Shown piece after piece: positions 8,598 through 16,689 of a stretch of 64,000 bases of DNA (its first letter is position 1; every line of letters begins with the position of its first letter). The notes under the pieces were generated by a model that was given only the letters and a program-made list of their open reading frames with translations, searched no databases and had not been told where the DNA came from. Both the position numbers and the translations under genes were made by a program. Location of the stretch: contig NZ_NRTA01000003.1 of NCBI RefSeq assembly GCF_002286735.1, positions 143,804-207,803 of the forward strand. Reading direction: 5' to 3'. The stretch is from Leptolyngbya sp. BC1307 (lineage in GTDB: Bacteria; Cyanobacteriota; Cyanobacteriia; Phormidesmidales; Phormidesmidaceae).

Positions 8598-10031
8598 CTA
8601 CTCCGCCGTAAAGCTAAGGAACACGCTACCGGTAGCTTCACCCGTCGTCACCGGCACCGTGCCGCTCTCTACATTGCTTAGCGCCGCACTATACCCATAG
8701 CCCGCGTCTACCCCCTGCACGACACCTTTACCGCCCTCATCTGCCAGCACCGTCCAAAAGTTGCGGGCCTCAAAGTCAGGCGCAACTGACATCCAGATGC
8801 GATCGCTCCCCCCATACCCGCCCACAGTCTCATTGTTAATCGTCAGCTCATCCCGATTGGCAATAGATGCACTCGCCGCGCCGCCAAAGTAAAGGTTGCC
8901 ACTGGCCCCACCGGCAATGTCACCCAGGCGCATCGCGTTAGCTTTCGTATCGGAGAGGCGCGGAAAGCTCATTTGCGCAGTGACGATCTGCCCCTCGGTG
9001 GGCTGCACTCGCGCATAGTAGGGCAGGTGCGCCGAGCCGCTGTTGTGAAGCTGGCTGTACTGATCTATCCGCGACAAGAAGGGGTCTGTTCTTCCATATT
9101 GTTCATCTTCGCTCATCGGCTGACCGCGCCAGCGAAAGATAGTCGCTGTGCCCGCACTTTCTCCGCCGATATACAGGTAGCCATCACGCCCCAACGTCAC
9201 CCGGTACAGCCGCGTATCGGCCACGTTTTGCTTAATTGTTTCGGCGCTGTCACCAAAGAGAGACCACTGCACCGCGCCGGTAAAGTCCAACGCCTCTAAT
9301 CGGGCGATTTGCACCGGGTTGCGCTTGCCCTTGAGATCGACAAACGACGTGTTGCGAAAACTGGTGACATAGACGAGATTGCGGTCTTCGCCGCAGCCTA
9401 ATACTTCTACATCGGTCACTTCTGTATAGTCTCTAAATTTTGAGAAAACTTCAGCATTCTCGCTGTTATAGAGGTAAACGGTTTTATCAGCGATCGCCCC
9501 CACATTTCCACTCGGCGAAATCGCCACCCGGCTCACCCCATCTAGCGCGATCTCGCTGAGCACTTCACCACTGGCCGCATCTAGCCGCAGCACTTTGTTC
9601 TTGGTGGCGATCGCCAGCTCACCTTCCCCATCAAACGCCAGATCGCTAATTTCATCCGGCAGGTCTACCTGTTGCCCTCGATCACCCGTTGCCGGGTTTA
9701 CCCAGTAGAGCGTTGATCCGCTGTCAGTATTGACAGCTGCGATCGCCCCCTTTCTCGTCATCACCACATCGACACCGCGCTCTCCCGGTAACGCTACGCT
9801 CGCAGTCAGATCCACATTGGTGCTATAGCTGCTCGATTGCGAAGTCACCGCCGGATCGAGCAGACAGACAGATGCGCCGTCATCGGCCAGGGTCGGTAGG
9901 GCTTTAGCGGTCACTTGAGAAGTTGCCCCCTGAGAATCTGCCCCGCAGGCTGAGATCGAGAGCACCGCACCGCCTGCCATCAGCAGACACACAGATCGCC
10001 AAGTCATAGATCGGCAGGATAGTAAAGCCAT
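8598..10031 (-). CDS. Predicted lipoprotein with beta-propeller-like repeats
   Basis: A 477-residue protein (or 469 from Met9 at 10007) with a lipoprotein signal: hydrophobic CLLMAGGAVLSIS followed by the lipobox Ser-Ala-Cys. The mature part has repeated strand patterns such as TLYWVNPATGDRGQQVDLP, ISDLAFDGEGELAIATKNK and VLRLDAASGEVLSEIALDG, which look like blades of a PQQ/NHL-type beta-propeller. No catalytic motif is recognised. A role in binding or scaffolding at the periplasmic face is plausible but not shown. Its 5' end lies about 95 nt from the divergent DUF937 gene, so the two share a promoter region. Confidence 0.7.
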   Translation of the reverse strand: MALLSCRSMTWRSVCLLMAGGAVLSISACGADSQGATSQVTAKALPTLADDGASVCLLDPAVTSQSSSYSTNVDLTASVALPGERGVDVVMTRKGAIAAVNTDSGSTLYWVNPATGDRGQQVDLPDEISDLAFDGEGELAIATKNKVLRLDAASGEVLSEIALDGVSRVAISPSGNVGAIADKTVYLYNSENAEVFSKFRDYTEVTDVEVLGCGEDRNLVYVTSFRNTSFVDLKGKRNPVQIARLEALDFTGAVQWSLFGDSAETIKQNVADTRLYRVTLGRDGYLYIGGESAGTATIFRWRGQPMSEDEQYGRTDPFLSRIDQYSQLHNSGSAHLPYYARVQPTEGQIVTAQMSFPRLSDTKANAMRLGDIAGGASGNLYFGGAASASIANRDELTINNETVGGYGGSDRIWMSVAPDFEARNFWTVLADEGGKGVVQGVDAGYGYSAALSNVESGTVPVTTGEATGSVFLSFTAE

Positions 10032-10077
10032 GGTTGCGACAGCACTTGCGGCTGAGAGGTCAGGTCTACCCCTAGCC

Positions 10078-10083
10078 TATAAT
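10078..10083 (+). promoter_or_regulatory. Consensus -10 box upstream of the DUF937 gene
   Basis: A perfect TATAAT sits 44 nt before the ATG at 10127, in the short divergent space. No well-spaced TTGACA is visible, so a group 2-type or activator-dependent promoter is possible. An AAGGAG ribosome-binding site at 10115-10120 precedes the start. Confidence 0.5.
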
Positions 10084-10126
10084 GTTGTGAGAGCACCCAC
10101 TGTTTAGTCTATGTAAGGAGATTGGT

Positions 10127-10642
10127 ATGGGACTTTTTGATCAGGTAATGGGCGCGATCGCTGACCCCCGACGTCAGGCCAGCGCTGGCCAAATGACCCA
10201 GATTTTGGGCGATGCCAAGCAAGCCGCTCAGCAAAACAACGCTGACTCAAGCAGTATGCAGCAGGCGATGTCTGTCATTGGCGGGTTCGTGCGCTCCTCA
10301 CTGCAAGAAAAGCGCCAAACGCGAGGGGATGAAGCCGCCCAGTCTCTGATTGATGAAGGCGCAGCCAATGGCGCAGCCGTGATTCCGCACCTGTTTAACA
10401 GCGCCCAGCTGACTGAAATGATCGCAGCGGTCACCCAAAAGACCAACCTCAACGCCAATCAGGTGCAGGGCATCTTGCCGATGGTGATCCCGCTGGTGAT
10501 GCGTTTTCTCAGCGCAGGCAATACCAAGCAAGGCGCACCCAGCCCCGGTAACAATCCGATTCTGACCGCCTTTCTAGACGGTGATGGCGATGGCGATGTA
10601 GACATGGGCGACGTGATGGGCATGGCCGGTAAGTTCATGTAA
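10127..10642 (+). CDS. DUF937 protein with C-terminal Asp/Gly calcium-loop-like motif
   Basis: A 171-residue protein with a strong AAGGAG site 6 nt before ATG. The body (residues 1-135) is of the DUF937/YidB-like helical type: MGLFDQVMGAIADP at the start, AAVIPHLFNSAQLTEMI and QVQGILPMVIPLVMRFL with repeated short amphipathic helices. Residues from about 147 read FLDGDGDGDVDMGDVMGMAG, which matches the DxDxDG....D spacing of an EF-hand or dockerin calcium loop. No signal peptide. The function of the family is not established. A nested hairpin just after the stop separates it from the convergent ABC transporter operon. Confidence 0.82.
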   Translation: MGLFDQVMGAIADPRRQASAGQMTQILGDAKQAAQQNNADSSSMQQAMSVIGGFVRSSLQEKRQTRGDEAAQSLIDEGAANGAAVIPHLFNSAQLTEMIAAVTQKTNLNANQVQGILPMVIPLVMRFLSAGNTKQGAPSPGNNPILTAFLDGDGDGDVDMGDVMGMAGKFM

Positions 10643-10660
10643 TACCGGCTCTCTGTAACA

Positions 10661-10710
10661 TCGGATGTGACACCCAACAAATCAAATCCCCTCCGAGGAG
10701 GGGCATCCGA
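10661..10710. terminator. Nested hairpin between convergent genes
   Basis: An inner stem CCCCTC/GAGGGG (10688-10693 with 10698-10703) lies inside an outer 7-bp match TCGGATG/CATCCGA (10661-10667 with 10704-10710). It fills the gap between the DUF937 gene and the ATPase gene of the transporter and reads as a stem in both directions. There is no T-tract, so a bidirectional terminator is likely but not certain. Confidence 0.55.
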
Positions 10711-10723
10711 CCGGCAAAACTCT

Positions 10724-11509
10724 CTACAAAATCTGCGATAAGAACGCTTTGCTTCTCTCTTCTGTCGGATTGTTGAAAAAGGCGTCGGGCGTATTCTCCT
10801 CAACCAGCACGCCGCCATCCATCAGCACCACGCGGTCGGCAACTTCTCGGGCAAAGCCGACTTCGTGGGTAACGCAGACCATCGTCATGCCGTCTTTGGC
10901 CAGGTTTCGCATTACATCGAGCACTTCGCGCACCATCTCAGGGTCGAGCGCTGAAGTGGGTTCGTCAAACAACATCACTTTGGGCTGCATAGCCAGAGAT
11001 CGGGCGATCGCCACCCGCTGCTGCTGCCCCCCCGATAGTTGACCAGGAAACTTATTCGCCTGCTCCGCAATTCCGACCCGGTCTAATAAACGCAGAGCAA
11101 TTTCTTCGGCTTTGGCCTTAGGCCAGCGGCGCACCCAGATTGGGGCCAACGTCACATTCTGCTGCACCGTCAAATGCGGGAACAGATTAAACTGCTGAAA
11201 CACCATACCCACCTCACGCCGCACCGCCTCAATATCTTTGAGATCGTTGGCAATGCGCACGCCGTCAATTTCAATACTGCCTTCCTGATAGGGCTCTAGC
11301 GCGTTAAAGGTGCGGATAAAGGTTGATTTGCCCGAACCTGATGGCCCCATTACCACCACCACTTCGCCTTTGTACACATTCATGCTCACCCCTTTGAGCA
11401 CGTGAAAGCCATTGTCATACCACTTTTGTACGTCTTTCGCGACAATCACCGCCTCAGAACCCACAGAGTTATCGGACGTTACAGGCACTCGCATTTCGGA
11501 CTGAGTCAT
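10724..11509 (-). CDS. aapP: Polar amino-acid ABC transporter, ATP-binding protein
   Basis: A 261-residue ATPase that powers amino-acid uptake, at the cytoplasmic face of the two permeases encoded upstream. Walker A is GPSGSGKS (residues 55-62), the signature is [10 protein letters not shown] and Walker B is [12 protein letters not shown], with the [19 protein letters not shown] switch-histidine region after it. This is the GlnQ/AapP/HisP class. An N-terminal extension of about 20 residues precedes the fold. It is the last gene of the operon; 82 nt separate it from the permease gene, longer than the other spacing. In Anabaena the equivalent N-II system is NatFGH with BgtA, so the symbol is by family analogy. 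Confidence 0.93.
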   Translation of the reverse strand: MTQSEMRVPVTSDNSVGSEAVIVAKDVQKWYDNGFHVLKGVSMNVYKGEVVVVMGPSGSGKSTFIRTFNALEPYQEGSIEIDGVRIANDLKDIEAVRREVGMVFQQFNLFPHLTVQQNVTLAPIWVRRWPKAKAEEIALRLLDRVGIAEQANKFPGQLSGGQQQRVAIARSLAMQPKVMLFDEPTSALDPEMVREVLDVMRNLAKDGMTMVCVTHEVGFAREVADRVVLMDGGVLVEENTPDAFFNNPTEERSKAFLSQIL

Positions 11510-11547
11510 GGGTGAGGTTCCTCTTAAAGGATAAAAAATAATAAAGA

Positions 11548-11595
11548 CGTAGGCCGAGCGTAGCCGTAGGCTTGCCTTTTCGCAGAGTAGCCTAC
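11548..11595. repeat. Short GTAGGC repeat with inverted copy
   Basis: GTAGGC occurs at 11549-11554 and 11566-11571 and its complement GCCTAC at 11590-11595, the last overlapping the stop codon of the aapM-like gene. It can form a hairpin in the aapM-aapP gap and resembles the low-complexity GTAGC/GTAGGC repeats scattered in cyanobacterial genomes. Confidence 0.45.
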
Positions 11596-13022
11596 CGCAG
11601 GTCAGTATTCAGCGCCGACTCAATCTGGCGACTGCCGTAGCTCATGGCATAGCAAAATACCCAGTAAATAGCCGCAATGAAGATATAAGCTTCCTTGTAG
11701 TCGCCCAGATATCTGGGACTAGCCAGCAGGTTTTGGGTAATGCCCAACAGCTCTACTAGTCCGACAATGCCCAGCAGCGTCGTGTCCTGAAACAAACTAA
11801 TAAACTGCCCGACAATCGCCGGAATCGCTGTCTTGAGTGCCTGTGGCAAAACAATTAAAGCGGTGGTTAGCGGCTTATTCAACCCCAAAGACTGCGCTGC
11901 TTCAGCCTGCCCTCGGGGGACCGCCTGCAAACCGGCCCGCACGTTTTCAGCTAAGTAGGCCGCACTAAAAATGGTCAGGCCGATAATCGCTCGCACGATC
12001 CGATCAGGCCGCACCCCTACCGGCAAAAACAGGGGAATCAGCACCTGACCCATAAACAAAATAGAAATCAGCGGCACACCCCGAATCAGCTCAATATAGG
12101 CGACCGAAAGAGCCTTGACAACAGGCAGCTTGCTCTGCCGCCCTAAAGCCAACAGCACGCCCGCCGGAAAGCATAGCGCGATCCCACTCACTGCCAATAG
12201 CAGCGTCAGGGTCAAACCGCCCCAGCTGTTGGTCGAAATATTTTTCAGGCCAAAATCTAGTCCTAGCAAGTAGGGCAATCGCCACAGCACCTGATAGACC
12301 ACAACAAAGCCCACCAGGGATAAGACAACTTTGCTGATCCATTCAGGGATCTTAGGCACAGAGACCCGCTGCGCTAGCTGCCACCCGGCTACAATGCTGC
12401 CCCCGAGCATAATCACAATGCTGTAGAACAAACTCGGGCTAATCGTACCTCTGCCAAAGAAGGGGCCACCGCCGAGCAGATAGAGCGCCACAAAATAAGA
12501 GACAAACCAGGCAGCTGAAATCCACTTAGCAGCGCCCGAAACCTGCCGCCCAATTCTCTGGCCGCCTGCTGCCCCGGCGACGAGCAGCAGCAGCGCGCCA
12601 AGGATGTAGAGCGCGTAAGATCGGGTCATCGGGACGAGGATAAAGAAAAGCGCGATCGCCCCCAGCCCAATCAGCACATTGCGGCTAAACAGCTGCTTTT
12701 GGTTGCGGGCCAGCACGCCCCAACTCAGCCCCGCTAACGCCATGATGATGCCCAACACTGACCAGATTCGCCAGTAAGATTCAGGCGGGTACAGCCCGGT
12801 CATAAAGTTGCCGAAGTTATCAGCCACCACCGACCAGTTAGCCTGAGTAAAGGCCCAGGTCAGCATATTGAAAAGGGCCGCGCCCAGCACGACGGCCAGC
12901 ACAGCCGTCAGAATGCTGTTGGCCCAGCTATTGAATAAATGCTTGCGAGTCCAGGCAATGGGCCCTGGCTGATGGGCTCTCGGTGCGCCGCGTTCTATCG
13001 GCCTCGAACTTGTAGTCGCCAC
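11592..13022 (-). CDS. aapM: Polar amino-acid ABC transporter, permease M
   Basis: A 476-residue integral membrane permease of the HisMQ/AapM class. It starts with GTG three nt after the stop of the other permease gene, implying translational coupling. About eight hydrophobic segments are visible. The C-terminal third holds the transport domain: [20 protein letters not shown], then [19 protein letters not shown] and the EAA loop [20 protein letters not shown] that contacts the ATPase. The N-terminal half carries extra membrane segments, making it longer than Rhizobium AapM. The substrate is probably acidic and neutral amino acids by analogy with Aap/N-II systems. Confidence 0.92.
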   Translation of the reverse strand: MATTSSRPIERGAPRAHQPGPIAWTRKHLFNSWANSILTAVLAVVLGAALFNMLTWAFTQANWSVVADNFGNFMTGLYPPESYWRIWSVLGIIMALAGLSWGVLARNQKQLFSRNVLIGLGAIALFFILVPMTRSYALYILGALLLLVAGAAGGQRIGRQVSGAAKWISAAWFVSYFVALYLLGGGPFFGRGTISPSLFYSIVIMLGGSIVAGWQLAQRVSVPKIPEWISKVVLSLVGFVVVYQVLWRLPYLLGLDFGLKNISTNSWGGLTLTLLLAVSGIALCFPAGVLLALGRQSKLPVVKALSVAYIELIRGVPLISILFMGQVLIPLFLPVGVRPDRIVRAIIGLTIFSAAYLAENVRAGLQAVPRGQAEAAQSLGLNKPLTTALIVLPQALKTAIPAIVGQFISLFQDTTLLGIVGLVELLGITQNLLASPRYLGDYKEAYIFIAAIYWVFCYAMSYGSRQIESALNTDLR

Positions 13023-13025
13023 GGT

Positions 13026-14456
13026 TTAGCGCTCCTTAAATTGGACGGCATTGTTGAGCTGATTCATATTAAGAGAAATCAGCAGGTTGAGCGTGAGATA
13101 GGTCGCCATCATCACCAAGAAGACTTCAATCGGTCTGCCTGTTTGGTTAAAAGTGGTGTTCGCAACCGAGTACAAATCTGGGTAGCCCACCGCAAAGGCC
13201 AGACTGGAGTTTTTCGCCAGGTTGGCAAATTCACTGTTCAAAGGCGGAATAATAACCCGCAGCGACTGCGGAAACACCACTAGCTGCATCGCTTGGCCAT
13301 TGCTCAGGCCCACCGAACGAGCAGCCTCCCACTGCCCCCGCGAGACCGACTGAATGCCCGCTCGCACAATTTCTGCAATAAATGCCCCGGTATAAAAGGT
13401 TAAGCCGGTCAGGGCAGCAGCATATCGGGTCGAAATTTCCATGCCGCCCGTGACGCCGCCACCTTCTGTTACGGTTGGCGGCGTCCAGTTAAAGGCAAAT
13501 ATCACAATGGCAACAGCTGCGATCGCCAGCACTATCATTCCAATCAAAAATGGCTTGCCGTCTTGTCCGGCATCCATCATGGCTTTCAGCCGCAGTCGCC
13601 AGAGCACAAAGAAGGCGATCGCCATCACCACCAACGCCACTATCCACAGCCCTGCCGGATTGGTAAACAGCGCCAGCACACCCCCTTTAAAGAACAGCCT
13701 ATCTTCTGCCGAATTACTAAACAGCAGATAATAATTCACTACCAGCACGCCCGCAATCAGCGCAGCATTGCCAATCCGCGAGATCCAACCTGATAGCCCC
13801 GCTGCAAAGCGCCCCTCCCGAAACGTACTCATAGCACGCCACAGCAGACCAAACAACAGCATCGACAGAGCCACCAGCATCAGACCTACCCAGACCTCAT
13901 TCGGCAGCCCAGGCCCGATCAAATTCACATTGTTGTTATTGATTACCATCCAGGCATTTTCTGAGCTAGGAAACACAATCTGGTTTTCTCGCCTAGGCGC
14001 TGCTAGAAAAACCGCAAAGTACCAAAAGAACAGCTGCAGCAGCAGCGGCACATTCCGCACCAGCCCGACATATACCCGGCTGATTTTATGCACCAGCCAG
14101 TTGTCAGAAAAGCTCGCCACCCCAGCCGCGATGCCGACGATTGTCGCTGTTATCACCCCAGCCGCGACTAACCGTAAGGAGTTGACAATACCGGTCTGAA
14201 TGACTTTTGTGTAAGAATCTTGAGCGGTGTAGCCTATCAAGTCTTCGCCCACGGCAAAGCTCGCTGGGTTTTTAAGGAACCCAAAGCCAAACGCAATCCC
14301 GCTGCGGGCCATATTGCTGGTGAGATTGCCAAACAGATAAGAGAAGACGGCCCCGACGACCACCACTAAAATCACCTGAAGGGCTATCTGCCAAAATCTT
14401 TCGTCCCGCAGCAGAGCTCGCAGGCCAGAGGCAGATCTAGAAGGGGTTCTTGCCAT
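13026..14456 (-). CDS. aapQ: Polar amino-acid ABC transporter, permease Q
   Basis: A 476-residue permease that pairs with the downstream one to form the channel. The N-terminal part has a hydrophobic anchor (IALQVILVVVVGAVFSYLFG) and the split HisM-type domain starts at NSLRLVAAGVITATIVGIAA. The EAA loop is QWEAARSVGLSNGQAMQLVV near residue 385. A large insertion of extra membrane segments separates the start of the domain from the loop, as in AapQ/BztB permeases. It lies 370 nt after the binding-protein gene, with a hairpin terminator and a palindrome in the gap, so its expression is probably lower than that of the binding protein. Confidence 0.93.
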   Translation of the reverse strand: MARTPSRSASGLRALLRDERFWQIALQVILVVVVGAVFSYLFGNLTSNMARSGIAFGFGFLKNPASFAVGEDLIGYTAQDSYTKVIQTGIVNSLRLVAAGVITATIVGIAAGVASFSDNWLVHKISRVYVGLVRNVPLLLQLFFWYFAVFLAAPRRENQIVFPSSENAWMVINNNNVNLIGPGLPNEVWVGLMLVALSMLLFGLLWRAMSTFREGRFAAGLSGWISRIGNAALIAGVLVVNYYLLFSNSAEDRLFFKGGVLALFTNPAGLWIVALVVMAIAFFVLWRLRLKAMMDAGQDGKPFLIGMIVLAIAAVAIVIFAFNWTPPTVTEGGGVTGGMEISTRYAAALTGLTFYTGAFIAEIVRAGIQSVSRGQWEAARSVGLSNGQAMQLVVFPQSLRVIIPPLNSEFANLAKNSSLAFAVGYPDLYSVANTTFNQTGRPIEVFLVMMATYLTLNLLISLNMNQLNNAVQFKER

Positions 14457-14663
14457 AATTTTTTGTTTTGATCGGTACGCCTCGCAGTTGAGACAGCTTT
14501 TGCCTGTAGGCCCGGTATTTCACCACTATGCCAGGATACCCAGACGGATTCGGTCGGCATTTTTACAATCCGCCTACCTATTCCCGCGTGAGGGCGATTG
14601 ATGTTTACTTATCATAAGCCTTTAGCCGCAATCACTTGAGCCGACATAAAACACAGCGCCCAG

Positions 14664-14691
14664 GTTGTTATCTAATTTAATAGATAACAAC
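14664..14691. promoter_or_regulatory. Perfect 11-bp inverted repeat in the transporter operon
   Basis: GTTGTTATCTA (14664-14674) and TAGATAACAAC (14681-14691) form a perfect inverted repeat around ATTTAA. It sits between the attenuator-like hairpin and the first permease gene, 208 nt upstream of that gene's start. Its symmetry and AT-richness suit a dimeric repressor site or an RNA stem. No known operator is recognised. Confidence 0.5.
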
Positions 14692-14701
14692 TAATAGATA
14701 C

Positions 14702-14744
14702 AAAAAGAGCGCGGGCAGCTGAACTGGTCAGCAACCTGCGCTCT
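14702..14744 (-). terminator. Terminator/attenuator after the binding-protein gene
   Basis: On the minus strand AGAGCGC pairs with GCGCTCT (14738-14744 with 14706-14712), with an inner GCTGA/TCAGC stem, and the hairpin runs straight into a T5 tract (complement of 14702-14706). It lies 82 nt after the stop of the binding-protein gene and before the permease genes, so it would reduce read-through into them. Confidence 0.8.
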
Positions 14745-14826
14745 CATAGGCTCTCAAGTTTTGAGCGAGTAGCTCTCGTAGCAGCCAATCACTAAGCGAT
14801 ATTAGTAAATGACCTGCCGGTGCCTC

Positions 14827-15894
14827 TTAGCGGAACGGCGGAGAGTACATCAAGCCTCCATCGCTCCACAGCGCATTCTGGTCGCGAGGCAGCTCAAACG
14901 GCGAATCTGCACCCAGGTTGCGCTCAAAGATCTCGCTGTAGTTACCGACAGCTGCAACCGCCCGCGCCGCGAAGTCATTGGGTAGGCCCATATCTTCGCC
15001 CAGAGTTCCCTCAGCGCCTACAAAGCGCAGAACGTTAGGATCTTCACTGGAAGCAGCTTCACCAATGTTTTCGGAGGTCAGCCCCAGTTCTTCCGCTTCA
15101 ATGAGCGCAAAGGTCACCCACTTAACGGTGTCAAACCAGGCGGAGTCATTGTTGACCGTTACCGGTCCTAAGGGTTCTTTAGACATGGTGACATCCAGCA
15201 ACTCATGCTCATCAGGATTACTCAACGTGCTGCGACGAGCCACCAGCTGAGATCTATCGGAGGTCATGCCCTCGCAGCTACCGGCCTCGTAGGCAGCGTA
15301 GGCAGCATCAGCATCCTGGAAGGTCTGCGGCGAAAAGGTCACGCCCAGTTCACGCATCTGGTCAGTCAGGTTAAGCTCGGTGGTCGTGCCGGTCTCTACA
15401 CAGACCGATCTGCCTTCAAAGCCTTCTAGATCGGTAATACCTGAGTCGGCGCGCACCAGCATCCCCTGACCGTCGTAGAAAGTTGTCGGAGCAAACTCCA
15501 TGCCAACTGAGGTATCGCGGCTGATTGTCCAGGTAGTGTTGCGAGCAAGCATGTCCACTTCGCCACCCTTGAGCGCTTCAAATCGCTCGGTGGAGTCTAA
15601 GTCGCGATATTCTACGGCCTCTGGGTCGTCAAATAGGGCAGCAGCAACAGCCTTACAGGTGTCTACATCTAACCCGGAGTACGCGCCGTCTTCAACAAAG
15701 CTAAATCCAGGAATACCACCGTCTACTCCGCAGACGAGCGTGCCGCGATCTAGCACGGTCTGTAAGCGGCTACCGCTAGCGGCTACGCTTTCCGTCCCAT
15801 CTCCTTGAGTTACTTCATTGCCGCCCGGTGCGCCACAGGCTGCTAGCGGCAAAACGCCCATACCTAACGCAACTATCAAAGCCCACTTTTTCAT
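14827..15894 (-). CDS. aapJ: Polar amino-acid ABC transporter, substrate-binding protein
   Basis: A 355-residue periplasmic solute-binding protein that delivers amino acids to the permeases. The ATG at 15894 (MKKWALIVALGMGVLPLAAC) has GAGG six nt upstream; the GTG at 15906 adds four residues without a better site. The signal peptide ends in a lipobox-like LAAC, so the protein is probably lipid-anchored. The fold follows the AapJ/GltI type: TLVCGVDGGIPGFSFVEDG, LDVDTCKAVAAALFDD, RDLDSTERFEALKGGEVDML and the NTTWTISRD block of family 3. It is first in the operon, with a terminator-like hairpin after it. Confidence 0.94.
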   Translation of the reverse strand: MKKWALIVALGMGVLPLAACGAPGGNEVTQGDGTESVAASGSRLQTVLDRGTLVCGVDGGIPGFSFVEDGAYSGLDVDTCKAVAAALFDDPEAVEYRDLDSTERFEALKGGEVDMLARNTTWTISRDTSVGMEFAPTTFYDGQGMLVRADSGITDLEGFEGRSVCVETGTTTELNLTDQMRELGVTFSPQTFQDADAAYAAYEAGSCEGMTSDRSQLVARRSTLSNPDEHELLDVTMSKEPLGPVTVNNDSAWFDTVKWVTFALIEAEELGLTSENIGEAASSEDPNVLRFVGAEGTLGEDMGLPNDFAARAVAAVGNYSEIFERNLGADSPFELPRDQNALWSDGGLMYSPPFR

Positions 15895-16273
15895 ACCAAA
15901 CCTCACGCAATCCTAAAGAAGAGAAATATGCTCAATGGGATCAGCTGAACATCCCTAAGAAATCAATTTCAAGAGATCAATCTGCGGCTATCTGAAAATC
16001 AATAGCCAATTAGTTCAGGTTGAACAAACTATCGAGAGCCCTTATGCATAGGGCTCTCTGGCAGATTGCCGACCACACTGAGCAACAATTGCGCTCAACC
16101 TTATCACTTTTTTTACAGAGAAAATCAGTGCTTCCTGAAAGTTGTCTAGGGACAGGAGCGAGTTCGGACGGCTGAGGCGATTTGTTCGGCCTGTGAAAGA
16201 TCGCAAGCAGCGGAGCAGCCTGCCGCTGCAACAAGTGCTGAAGCGATCGCCAAAGAACAGTCACACAATCGGC
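15895..16273. other. Upstream region of the transporter operon with a hairpin at 16034-16058
   Basis: This space should contain the promoter of the amino-acid transporter. A 9-bp perfect stem GAGAGCCCT/AGGGCTCTC (16034-16042 with 16050-16058) closes a 7-nt loop; without a T-tract it is a weak terminator candidate for the gene at 16274-16483. No GTA-N8-TAC NtcA site is evident by eye. An 84-codon minus-strand frame (16010-16264) overlaps the hairpin and is not called as a gene. Confidence 0.5.
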
Positions 16274-16483
16274 CTATGATTGCTGAGATATCTCCCGAAT
16301 TAGCGGAATTCGGGTATTGATGTAGTTACTGACGGTCGGTAGATTGCAAGGATCAAACGTAGGGTCAGATTGCAGGGAGTCTACGAGCGATCGCATCAAA
16401 CTGCGGTCGTCTAAGCTTGAAATTCTATGGGTGGGGAAAGACTCAACAATTGACCAGAGCTGGCGGAGGAGACTGACATCCAT
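16274..16483 (-). CDS. Small conserved protein of unknown function
   Basis: A 69-residue protein starting MDVSLLRQLWSIVE and ending in NYINTRIPLIREI. I recognise this overall pattern (LLRQLW..VE, a central LDD..L...L block, YI.(T/S)R.PLIR) from a family of short cyanobacterial proteins with no assigned role. No signal peptide, membrane segment or metal site. The upstream 200 bases are AT-rich and should hold its promoter. It is not obviously part of the neighbouring operons. Confidence 0.65.
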   Translation of the reverse strand: MDVSLLRQLWSIVESFPTHRISSLDDRSLMRSLVDSLQSDPTFDPCNLPTVSNYINTRIPLIREISQQS

Positions 16484-16689
16484 ATAAAACCTTTATATTT
16501 TTTTTAGGTTTAACCCGAATCGATAGGGCTTCGCTATGAAGCTGACTTTAAAACACCCTTCTTAATAGCAGTGTGATCAAATCTTCACAACACTTTATCT
16601 GCAAAAACTATTAAATTATTCTAAAGATACGGCAAACCTGTAAAAGCGACAATCCGGTTCTACAGGTTTCTGCCTAAAGGAGTAAGCCG

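Noticed and set aside
16010..16264. An 84-codon minus-strand frame directly after the 69-residue gene
   Set aside because: Its composition (many Trp, Cys, Pro) is unlike the neighbours, it has no recognised motif, and its 3' part contains a 9-bp perfect hairpin, so it is more likely non-coding.
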